A DNA stretch of 64,000 nt from Leptomonas pyrrhocoris (lineage: Eukaryota; Euglenozoa; Kinetoplastea; Trypanosomatida; Trypanosomatidae). Made by a program: the position numbers and the translations under genes. Numbering within the stretch: position 1 is the stretch's first letter; each line of letters begins with the position of its first letter. The stretch lies in contig NW_015438362.1 in NCBI RefSeq assembly GCF_001293395.1, forward strand, positions 62,001-126,000, read 5' to 3'. This document shows, in pieces, positions 57,701 to 64,000 of the stretch. Under the pieces are notes generated by a model, which saw only the letters and a list, made by a program, of their open reading frames with translations, made no database searches and was not told the origin of the DNA.

Positions 57701-58125
57701 GCCGTTACGCCGTTTACTGGGTTGAGGTTCGTTGCCGCATTGATGCCGGGAGCGCTGTTGTGCCCGACAAAGCCAAAACCAGTGCGGTACTCTGCGCTTG
57801 GTGTCCCGTTGGCCCCGCAACGCTGCTGTCGGTGGATGCTGCCGATGCTCACCCCCATCCCAGCCTCGGGGGGAGCCGCGGTCGTGGTGGGATTAAAGGA
57901 AACGAGTGAGGACGGCCGCCGTGCACCGCCACCGCCGCCGCCGCCTCTGTCTGACGCACCTTCGTCATCACCGCTTCTCGCGACGTCATTGCTGGGCATC
58001 GCACCGCTGCCGTAAATGCGGTCCTGATCAATGAGGCGGCGATTGGCGGAGGAGAGCTGATCGAGCTCGCTCAGCGCAGTCTCCCACTTCTGCAGGTGTT
58101 CCTGCACTGAAGGTCCACTACCCAT
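54715..58125 (-). CDS. Protein of four degenerate phytochelatin-synthase-like (C83 papain-fold) modules
   Basis: 1,136 residues. It starts MGSGPS, a good N-myristoylation signal (Gly2, Ser6), followed by about 170 disordered residues. Four modules follow (roughly 185-430, 470-665, 705-890, 920-1115). Each begins with a helix where phytochelatin synthase has its catalytic Cys (FCGLAS-like), but the aligned residue is Phe (CDHFGAAAAG, F204), Thr (PHTVAVAW), Thr (MPTMVAM) and probably Phe (PHFQCLS). Modules 2 and 3 keep the second half: a Gly-Tyr-Asp turn, LIDAHP or VLDTNP at the Asp site, then W-x-x-PL-x-x-L/V, as in the LILDVAR...W-x-PL region of the family; the His site is Gln or Ser. So only the Asp is kept. 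I infer a membrane-attached scaffold or binding protein rather than an enzyme. Confidence 0.72.
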   Translation of the reverse strand: MGSGPSVQEHLQKWETALSELDQLSSANRRLIDQDRIYGSGAMPSNDVARSGDDEGASDRGGGGGGGARRPSSLVSFNPTTTAAPPEAGMGVSIGSIHRQQRCGANGTPSAEYRTGFGFVGHNSAPGINAATNLNPVNGVTAPAGTTANDTTNRSAGSTSVGQQQPRHSRQQMLEIRKGRMNFFRSYEVENPDSLADIMQCDHFGAAAAGLSYLLGGDKDCKDRRRRVTLEDIFFATQLPLHMLHSGPPHLPIMADIIREFLDVDNRFKGDYSLEEVHLDVSPTMGQVELGPNEVGDRQTRMQLPEFQRLVTQDCEEETQAIRIVNFDPYVLEQAMLVDAYEDEDELNSPLATSVLGPSPRHLERHYAPRNDGAYAVIVDVRNAVQLMVTIAEGVANDALHVKLKEVPAASLFKAMMVAEESHRARGFIRIFKKELHPEFTTDEIKIFWTPELASGKVLGTTQMGTQSMAVSHHISPHTVAVAWAMHLLSGVRPGTHGYGNGLPVSDIIRTMKLPAEVFLDGVLPLERVYEYAADYLKLSKRDMEVHLYPVLTKISREDAVPTISVFDLESILIDVKDANRDPEAPEHVMVIMYNACVAHNVLYIVEEPQWCILAGYDQETQTAVLIDAHPKTFSRTWSCPLDRLHKSMTGSGYLVFSKCGGAGGVPRRVGAPKMLAPMVESRLELVDRQHELDSAWRKETQTLLTHPFTFPSLPIMPTMVAMTCTRLGIMTTFDDVIQRLPFAISALVIRSHTLESLHVCLTQYLQVANLNENIEVTAYHGDSNADGVLKLQLPQLEQLIQTSLDGSHVLLLHFDPSRLLVNGALHPFGSLGMVVGYDEELGSVRVLDTNPNSFLREWSAPLLEVYESVLDNEVTRKHRTRGVLLVSRVAEGSKEHIFAANEERNFRLELLPVQNVFLVSPSPHFQCLSFAFSQMGYFFSPEEIFYEAYLKTMDDQRRRGSQAFAWRDVEVSLSVINKKIDASFMAEVCRKFLESRNPHQSGAAACVSVQVLEDIDVDEELDELLEKSTQSTETVLLVNYDVLRTHQLPNLGRSVALVKAYSKEKQLVELWDAEYAVFGLCFVVTKQKLIEMGDLENVGTSPYGLVQFMRTSGSAAPKKKLGLMSEPLTLEDEAE

Positions 58126-58830
58126 CTTGCCTTAGTAACAATGTTTTTGTTTTAGTTGTGTGTATTGATTAAGCAACGCAACGCATACACACATATATAT
58201 AGCGATGTGTTTCTGACGACAGTAATCTTCAGGATTTTTCTTTCTCCCCTGTTGTGTATTTAATGTTTTCCAGCAACACTGCCTCCGAAACGAGGTGTTG
58301 AAGGGGGTTGAAGCAGCGTAATGACGTGACACATATACGTGAGGGGTTCAAACCAAACAAACAAACAGGTATCATACATGGATGAGCCAGTAGAGTCAAA
58401 TACGGTAATAGGAGAGGCAGAGAGAAAGGAGAAGAAAGAAACGAAAGTAATGAGCTGGAGCACATGAAAGTGATGCTTGAAGAATGAAAGATAGTCACAA
58501 GAACGACTCACCGCCTTCCACGAAGAAGAGACGCGTGTGTGTGACCGCTTTGTCGTAGCAGCTTCGAAGCAGCTCTTGCAAAGAAAAGAGCAAATGGCAA
58601 CAGAGCAAGAGTTTAGCATGCGCTCTCGTTGCACATCATGAAACGGACGCTAGGGGGAACACTAAAGTATCACTACCGTAGGTATTTAAAATCGTGAGAG
58701 TTGAGCAGAGTAGTGTAAAAAAAAAACCCACACACTTTGTGTCTATTCACTAGATTGAAAAGAAAAGCAGCGTAAGAACAGCTGTTGACACACACGTTCT
58801 TGAAAGTAGCTAGCTCCCTGAAGACAAGGC
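58126..58830. other. Spacer upstream of the four-module protein gene
   Basis: AT-rich spacer with a purine-rich plus-strand stretch at about 58,408-58,452 (pyrimidine tract on minus strand). No gene seen. Confidence 0.5.
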
Positions 58831-59115
58831 TTATGAGCTGCTACACTTGCTTTCATCGCAATGCACTAAGCCGTGCAGGACCTGCACAACAATATCTTTA
58901 TATGGGCTCTGCTGTGACGACGCAGTGGTATCTTTGCTTTCACCAAACTGCTGATTCAATTCCGCTTCTTCCTGCTTGAGGTTGTCCGTGTCGGCTTGGA
59001 CGTTGTTTAAGTCTTCCTGCAGCTTTGATAACGCTGCTTGTGCAGTCTCGATGTCGCTGACGTGCTGCACTCGCAGCGCATCCAGCTGCGCCTGAAGTTC
59101 TTGCACTGTGCTCAT
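58831..59115 (-). CDS. Small coiled-coil protein of unknown function
   Basis: 94 residues from the ATG at 59115; upstream the frame opens only with TTG. Residues about 4-60 form an uninterrupted predicted coiled coil with Leu/Val/Ala heptads (VQELQAQLDALRVQHV and onward, KLQEDLNNVQADTDNL). A short linker rich in Ser/Thr/Gln leads to a small hydrophobic stretch (YKDIVVQVLHGLVHC) and a Ser-rich end. The layout resembles small subunits of coiled-coil complexes (kinetochore, tethering or prefoldin-like), but I cannot assign a family. Codon composition is coding-like although weaker than in long genes. Confidence 0.6.
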   Translation of the reverse strand: MSTVQELQAQLDALRVQHVSDIETAQAALSKLQEDLNNVQADTDNLKQEEAELNQQFGESKDTTASSQQSPYKDIVVQVLHGLVHCDESKCSSS

Positions 59116-59649
59116 GCGACTTGAGTGCAATTTTGTGTGTGTGTGTGTGTGTGTGCCGATTTCTGCCGAGAGTCGGATGAAAGCACGCGTTGAGCAGCTC
59201 TCCTCTTGTTCCTTTCTAGCGGACAGAGCAGGGAAACAAAAAAACCGTGGCGTGGTGCTCTACCACGACAATGGGGAACGTATAACACACGGGAAGTAAC
59301 AAAAAAGAAGAACGAAGAAGGGAGGAATTTATCATGACGAGTAAAATGGTCAGCTTGTGCCCTTGTCCTGAAAACGTCAGCATTCCGTGCGTCTCTTTAT
59401 TCATTTTGCAAACGAAAAAAAATTCTATTTTCACGCGCTTTTTGTTATCTAGTGGGAAGAAAAACTGCAAGAGCCTTTTGATGGACTTTGCACACTCGAT
59501 GATGGCGGACTCACGCCGCGTAAAAGCGAATAGACTTTGGCACCTTATCAAGTAAAGCATAAAGGACCACACACACACGCACACACACGTATGCGAGTTT
59601 GCTCTTCCTTGCGCCCTCTCGTCGAGTACTTTCCTTGTCGTCTCTTCCA
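59116..59649. other. Spacer between snoRNA copy 1 and small coiled-coil gene
   Basis: Contains a (TG) run at about 59,136-59,154 and an interrupted CA run at about 59,569-59,588. No protein gene seen. Confidence 0.5.
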
Positions 59650-59751
59650 CCTGTCAGTTGAATCGAGACTATTGATCGATTCTGTTTTCACTTGTCCTGG
59701 CGTGCAGGAGATCTAAAGGTGTCCTAAGCGTATCGTTGCTCATCATTCAGG
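59650..59751 (-). ncRNA. C/D-box snoRNA, copy 1
   Basis: On the minus strand the RNA starts with a perfect C box (ATGATGA, 59746-59740) and ends with a D box (CTGA, 59657-59654). The bases just outside pair as a terminal stem (CCTG with CAGG, 59751-59748 and 59653-59650). The core at 59653-59745 is identical over 93 nt to a second copy 396 bases away, while the flanks are unrelated. C/D snoRNAs guide 2'-O-methylation of rRNA and in trypanosomatids occur in repeated clusters inside polycistronic units. The guide next to the D box would pair with a target reading about TTGAATCGAGACTA; an upstream candidate guide would pair with about AAAGGTGTCCTAAG. I cannot confirm the targets. Confidence 0.82.
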
Positions 59752-60044
59752 GAGGCAGCGGGGTAGACGCGGTACGGCTCACTGCATTGCAAGTATCCAA
59801 ACATCAGCTCACTACCAAAAACAAACTAGAACAAGCAGCGCTCCTTTTCCCACAGCAAACACGCAACGAGAGCAAAAAACCCACTAAGCACCGCACAGAC
59901 ATTGGGGCCGATGTGTGCGGCACACACGCAAGCATCTCAGATCACTGCACTTGGCGCCGTAGGTAAAGAAACAAAACCTATTTGCTTGGAAATGTGATCT
60001 TCACGTGCGGCTGCAGCCCGCGGCTATTTTTCCCCCCACACGCT
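59752..60044. other. Spacer between the two snoRNA copies
   Basis: Non-repeated sequence between the copies. A hairpin at about 59,901-59,929 (CCGCACAGACAT pairing with ATGTGTGCGG with one bulge) could belong to an H/ACA-type RNA, as these often alternate with C/D RNAs in trypanosomatid clusters. No correctly placed AGA box was found, so I do not call it. Confidence 0.35.
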
Positions 60045-60147
60045 TACCGTCAGTTGAATCGAGACTATTGATCGATTCTGTTTTCACTTGTCCTGGCGTG
60101 CAGGAGATCTAAAGGTGTCCTAAGCGTATCGTTGCTCATCAAAGGTA
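60045..60147 (-). ncRNA. C/D-box snoRNA, copy 2
   Basis: Identical to copy 1 over 60049-60141. C box TTGATGA (first base deviates from purine), D box CTGA (60053-60050). Its terminal stem has different bases from copy 1 but still pairs (TACC at 60147-60144 with GGTA at 60048-60045). Independent stems around an invariant core support a folded, processed RNA rather than an accidental repeat. Confidence 0.8.
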
Positions 60148-60932
60148 GGGAGGTGCGAACACCACAAATCGACAAGAATAGTATAGAGTTACCGACAAGA
60201 GGAGTCGAAGAGGAGCGCTGCAAACCCGAAAGCAGAGAACCAAATACTAAAAAAATGAACTGGATTAAGAACCTCAGGCGTTACTCTCTTTGCAAATTCA
60301 GTCGTGCAGGTACGTGCAGTGACCTCTCCTTTGGGCATTGCGTGCTTTTGCATGTGACTACGCTGTGGGGCGGAGCAGTGTCTACTACTCTACTTTTCTG
60401 ATTTTGCGTTCAAAGAAAAGAAGCAGGAGCCATCTTGGGTGACTTACGATGCCCACTTCGTTTTGCTGGCGCGTTGAATGAAGACCGCCAAGACTTGGGT
60501 GTGCGCATGTGCGTACGAATAAAGCAGCAAATAGAGCTGTCGCAGAGCCGAGAAAGGGTTGAGGAAGGTTGAGAAGTCAGCATGGAAGAGCTGAGAGAAA
60601 AGCTGGAGGAAACAACGTCACAAGAAGATAGCAATAGTAGTAGTACGTGCCCCGCAGCTCCAGCGCCTTGCGAGCGAGGAGCGTCGCCCACGTACGAAAA
60701 AGGGAAAAAGAAAAGAGAGCTGAAGGCAGTCATTTCCCTTCCTTTCTTGCTGCGATGGAAGGGGAGCTCCCAAGCAGCAGCAGAAAGAGAGGGGAGAAGG
60801 GAGAGGCGACAGGTACGTAAAAGCAAACATCTATCATGAAGCTTTTCGGGTCTTTTTTTGGACTTAAAACATCTTCACAAAATAAAGGCGGGGAAAGTAT
60901 TCACAAAAGAAAAGAGACAGACATTCCAAATT

Positions 60933-60968
<36 letters not shown>

Positions 60969-61427
60969 CAGTTATAGGGGGCTAAGCGGAGTTGAAGGGG
61001 ACGTGCCACCCACGTCGGCCTTCACCTGTTACAACCTAGTGTTGCAACTGTACATGAAAAACAGTAATCTTGGCACAAATAGAGCGCATCCTGCAGCGTT
61101 GTGTAAGAACACGCATTATAGGAGTTTACCACCTTTTTTCTTCTTCTTCGATTCACAGGTGACAAACACGAAAAGCATTTTCAAAAAAATCAAAAAAACA
61201 TTAGCATTAAAAAACGACTTAGAACACGGAGCAAAGTGAATAGAAGAAAAAAGGAGAAGAAAGCTTCGTACGTGTGTACAAAGGCCGGCAAAGTCAGAGA
61301 GCAGGGATAGCTATACATCATCACTAAAGAAAACAATTCATCGAACGAGACGAGACGCTGAGGCCTTGCTGCAGAGTGAGGGGGCTTTGCGATGTTGATA
61401 CATTTTTTTGTACAGTTTAAAAAAAAA
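60148..61427. other. Spacer with TAA microsatellite
   Basis: About 1.3 kb of AT-rich spacer between the SPRY gene and the snoRNA copies. It holds a TAA repeat of about 11 units at 60,933-60,967. Short frames at 60,410-60,826 (minus) and 60,582-60,839 (plus) overlap each other and have no recognisable domain; I do not call either. Further short RNAs could hide here but I saw no boxes. Confidence 0.45.
60933..60967. repeat. TAA microsatellite, about 11 units
   Basis: Read directly from the sequence; uninterrupted trinucleotide run in the spacer. Confidence 0.93.
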
Positions 61428-62228
61428 TCAGTAAATGCAGTTGAAGGGGTGTGATGGCTCCACGAAGGCGCCCATGTAACCGGTTCCAATGCTGCGATTT
61501 GATACATCCTGACCGGATATCCCTATGCATGGGTACACCGTTTTCCCCTTCAGACCAGTGCTCTCGTCCAGCATCATGCCTTCGTATTTGCCGTCCACAA
61601 AGAGCTGCACCGCACCGAGTTCCGTGTCCACGACGAAGGAGAGGACACCACCGCACGTAGGGACAAACAAACGCCACAAGTGCTTCACACACCGCCCGTT
61701 CACGTAAACCTTGGAGGTTTGTAGGTCGATGTAGGCCTCCCACGGCGAACTGGGCCGAATAGGGACGGCTCCGATGGTTTGAAGAAAGCTTGGCTGAGGG
61801 ACCTCGTCCGTGTCCTCCGCACACGATGCGCTATCATCCAAATCCGCCCCCAAGGTCTTGCCAAACTCGTTTTCTCGAAACGACTCAGGTGTGTTGTACA
61901 CCGTCGAGGTGCAGAAGCCGGCCCGACTGTTATCGGTGTTGATACGATAGGAGAAGAAGTGTTTGCCGGTGTTTGGTTGCATCGCCAGGCTGCCCAGCAC
62001 GGGGCGGTAGGGCAGCTCCCCACCACCTTGGTGCCAAACGTTTGCGCCTTGGATGGTGTAGATGGAGCAGGCGCGGGCCCACTCGAATGTAACGCTTTTG
62101 ACCGACTCTGCCGTCGCAGGGACGTAGGCGATGGAAGCGACGACGTCCCGGACGGTGGAGCGACGTGCGAGGCTGGTGCGCCGATCGAAGCTGCTGCGCT
62201 GATCGGTGCGGTTCGCGAGGGCGGACAT
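61428..62228 (-). CDS. SPRY (B30.2-like) domain protein
   Basis: 266 residues from the ATG at 62228; the upstream frame is a Phe/Leu-rich translation of the pyrimidine tract. The N-terminus is Arg/Ser-rich. The rest is a beta-sandwich of the SPRY type: VTFEWARACSIYTIQG, then GVLSFVVDTELGAVQLFVDG with KYEGMML, and a final VYPCIGISG strand, matching the SPRY core pattern of a short strand pair, F-x-V/N-G-K and YP-[AC]-[IV]. SPRY domains bind peptides or proteins. No RING, B-box or RNA-binding partner domain is present. Kinetoplastids have several such single-domain proteins of unknown role. Confidence 0.75.
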   Translation of the reverse strand: MSALANRTDQRSSFDRRTSLARRSTVRDVVASIAYVPATAESVKSVTFEWARACSIYTIQGANVWHQGGGELPYRPVLGSLAMQPNTGKHFFSYRINTDNSRAGFCTSTVYNTPESFRENEFGKTLGADLDDSASCAEDTDEVPQPSFLQTIGAVPIRPSSPWEAYIDLQTSKVYVNGRCVKHLWRLFVPTCGGVLSFVVDTELGAVQLFVDGKYEGMMLDESTGLKGKTVYPCIGISGQDVSNRSIGTGYMGAFVEPSHPFNCIY

Positions 62229-63149
62229 GACAATGCAGAAGGTACAAGGAGACTCTGAAAAAGGGAAGCTTTTGAATAAGAATGCTGCGAGTGTGAGTAC
62301 AGAATTGACCACGGGCAGTAAGGAAAGAAAGAGAGAGAAAAGCAAGAAGGTAAATAGCTCCTGGCACGAAACGACTGCCACCGACTCACCGACTTTTATG
62401 ATTGGTGTTGTTGGCTTTCTGGTTGGTAACGGAGCAGCGAAAAGGGAGAGAGGAAACAAAAAAAAAAAAGACAGCGTATGCGGACTCCGCACTATCAATG
62501 AGCTGCGGAGAAATACGCGGGAAAGTAGCAGAGAGGAAACGAGGTCTTTCACAAGATACCTGCTGTCCAAATTAATATACATACATAATATCATCATAAA
62601 CGAATAGAACACGCAATACGAATGAAAGCGAGGCAAGAGCAAATGTGTAGAGGAGTGATGATTTTATGAGGAAATGCATGTGACCGGATAGGAGTCGCTT
62701 TAACAGAGCCTCTGGAGTACATCCCGAAGTCTCCTTGTATGGATGAGGGGGAGTTTTTGACTCTACTGGTGTTTTGGCAGCCAAACATGTGCAGCTGCTG
62801 CGCTTTAACGATTGACAGCGGCGCAAGTGATTTTGACGTCGATAAACAACATTTGCTTCAACAAAAAGTTGTTCGTATCACCTTTGCGACACACGCCGTA
62901 GCACTTCGATTTTTTCTTTCAGCGTTTTGCTTCGGAAATGAAACTACTGGAGCCAATCTCAGGAGGTTGTGCCCAAATAATTATGGTAAAGGAAAACTAA
63001 AAAAAGTCTCGCATTGGGATGTGTACCACCGCGTTCCACCTCTCGCAGCCACCTTGCACACCTCGCAAAAACACTCTTGATAAAGTGCAGAGACGACGGT
63101 GGCTGCGAAGGTGTGGAAACAAGCGCGTACAAAGTGACAATAGAAGGAC
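62229..63149. other. Spacer between eS24 and the SPRY gene
   Basis: AT-rich spacer. A plus-strand purine tract at 62,322-62,350 is a minus-strand pyrimidine tract about 100 bases before the SPRY gene start. No gene seen. Confidence 0.5.
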
Positions 63150-63563
63150 TTACTTCTTCTTGGCGGCCTGCTTGCCCTTCGCCTTGCCGCGCAGCTTCTT
63201 GTTGCGGTTGCGGCGTTCCTTCACCGACTTGCGGGCCGGCAGGCGAGCCTTGCCGAAGCCCATGCGGGTCTTGCGGTAGTTCGGCTCGTAGCGCTTCAAG
63301 GACGCGAGGTCGTCGTAGATCAGACCGAAGCCGGTGGTCTTGCCGCCGCCGAACTTCGTCTTGAAGCCGAAGACGGACACCTGGTTCTCATCCGGAACCT
63401 TGTACAGGGTGGCCAGCTTCTTGCGGATAACCTTCGTCGGCACCGTACCGCACCACTGCGGGTGGTTCACCTCCACGATGAACTGCTTGCGGTTAAGCAG
63501 CTTGTTCACCTTGAACTGGGAGGTGCGGATGGACACCTCAGACTTCTTCTTCTGAAAGACCAT
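63150..63563 (-). CDS. RPS24: Small-subunit ribosomal protein eS24
   Basis: 137 residues, full length for the family. Cytosolic 40S protein eS24. Recognised by SIRTSQFKVNKLLNRKQFIV, the HPQWCGTVPTKVIRKKLATLYK segment, VFGFKTKFGGGKTTGFGLIYD, and a Lys/Arg-rich tail (KERRNRNKKLRGKAKGKQ). Strong GC3 bias fits a highly expressed gene. The ATG at 63563 matches the family start. The predicted splice acceptor lies only 17 nt upstream, giving a very short leader as is common for trypanosomatid ribosomal protein genes. Confidence 0.97.
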   Translation of the reverse strand: MVFQKKKSEVSIRTSQFKVNKLLNRKQFIVEVNHPQWCGTVPTKVIRKKLATLYKVPDENQVSVFGFKTKFGGGKTTGFGLIYDDLASLKRYEPNYRKTRMGFGKARLPARKSVKERRNRNKKLRGKAKGKQAAKKK

Positions 63564-63579
63564 GGTTGTCGTAATCCCC

Positions 63580-63738
63580 TTTATAGCATTACAAATGTGC
63601 ATTCGGTATTCGAAATGTGTAGCGGAAAATTGTGAACACGGCGGAGATGTATTGTTAAAGGAAAAACAAAATGCATTAACAAATGGGGGCGTGCGCAGAA
63701 CAGGAGAATACGGGGAGGAGACGAGAAGAGCAACCACT
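63580..63738 (-). promoter_or_regulatory. Predicted spliced-leader acceptor with 155-nt AG-free zone
   Basis: On the minus strand no AG occurs from 63736 down to 63582. The first AG is at 63581-63580, 17 nt before the eS24 ATG. A pyrimidine-rich segment (about 63,700-63,730) lies at the far end of this zone. The exclusion of AG strongly predicts the acceptor. Confidence 0.65.
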
Positions 63739-64000
63739 ACATTCTCATTGGCAAAAAGGTCCAACATAATCTCTTGGCCAGCATCGTAGGTCTACTTTGC
63801 GAACGAGCATCGGAGTCACACAAGAGTTTGCAGACACCACTTCCCGATCAGTTCAATCGGTTGACAGCGGCAGCTTGCCACAGGGAAAGGAAGAGCCGTG
63901 AAGCAGCAGCGCTTCACACTTGGGGAACACCATGATGTGCCCTCTTTTCCTCATTCCTCTACGTGCAGCGAGAAAAAACAGCGCGTAGAGAAATACGAGG
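63739..64000. other. Spacer at window edge
   Basis: Upstream sequence of eS24, presumably 3' untranslated region of the next gene outside the window. Nothing recognisable. Confidence 0.5.

Noticed and set aside
60582-60839. 85-codon plus-strand frame starting MEELREKLEETT
   Set aside because: Purine-rich repeats of Glu/Lys/Arg are expected from this spacer composition; opposite to the transcription direction of the unit.
1-64000. Mobile elements, CRISPR arrays, rRNA, telomeric repeats
   Set aside because: I looked for reverse transcriptase or transposase motifs, regularly spaced repeats, rRNA-like blocks and TTAGGG arrays and found none.

Overview
The window is nuclear DNA of a trypanosomatid protist (Kinetoplastea). 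Every convincing protein gene lies on the minus strand. No introns are needed. Genes are separated by 0.4-2.7 kb of AT-rich spacer, and many are preceded on their own strand by long pyrimidine tracts ending at an AG, as expected for spliced-leader trans-splicing within one polycistronic unit. TGA, TAA and TAG all serve as stops. Coding DNA is clearly richer in GC than the spacers. I cannot name the species. The AT-rich spacers argue against Leishmania and would suit a monoxenous or symbiont-bearing genus, but this is inference.

Transcription runs from high to low coordinates. In that order the genes are: ribosomal protein eS24 (63.2-63.6 kb); a SPRY-domain protein (61.4-62.2 kb); two copies of a C/D-box snoRNA (59.65-60.15 kb); a small coiled-coil protein; a myristoylation-type protein of four degenerate phytochelatin-synthase-like modules (54.7-58.1 kb); a DEAH-box RNA helicase (50.2-53.5 kb); a four-span membrane protein; a degenerate AAA+ (MoxR-like) protein; a Bub1/BubR1-like pseudokinase with an ABBA motif, probably kinetochore protein KKT14 (41.0-43.7 kb); a 2,667-residue protein of about seven NDP-kinase-like modules (32.1-40.1 kb); the meiotic endonuclease SPO11 (30.2-31.5 kb); a basic SPRR-rich protein; a small secreted Cys-rich protein; a 75-residue ORF; a nodulin-like MFS transporter; an SSAT-like acetyltransferase; a large probable mitochondrial protein; D-aminoacyl-tRNA deacylase; a transportin-type importin; an i-AAA/FtsH mitochondrial protease; and another large mitochondrial protein.

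The genes do not form one pathway, as is normal for a kinetoplastid unit. Two proteins built from repeated, mostly inactivated enzyme folds (NDP kinase; phytochelatin synthase) are the least familiar content and the best candidates for undescribed biology. The two snoRNA copies are identical over 93 nt but have different flanks that each form their own terminal stem, which is strong evidence for a real RNA. The 12.07-13.83 kb spacer has reversed strand composition (pyrimidine-rich on the plus strand) and is not explained by any gene I recognise. I saw no tRNA, rRNA, CRISPR array or recognisable mobile element.
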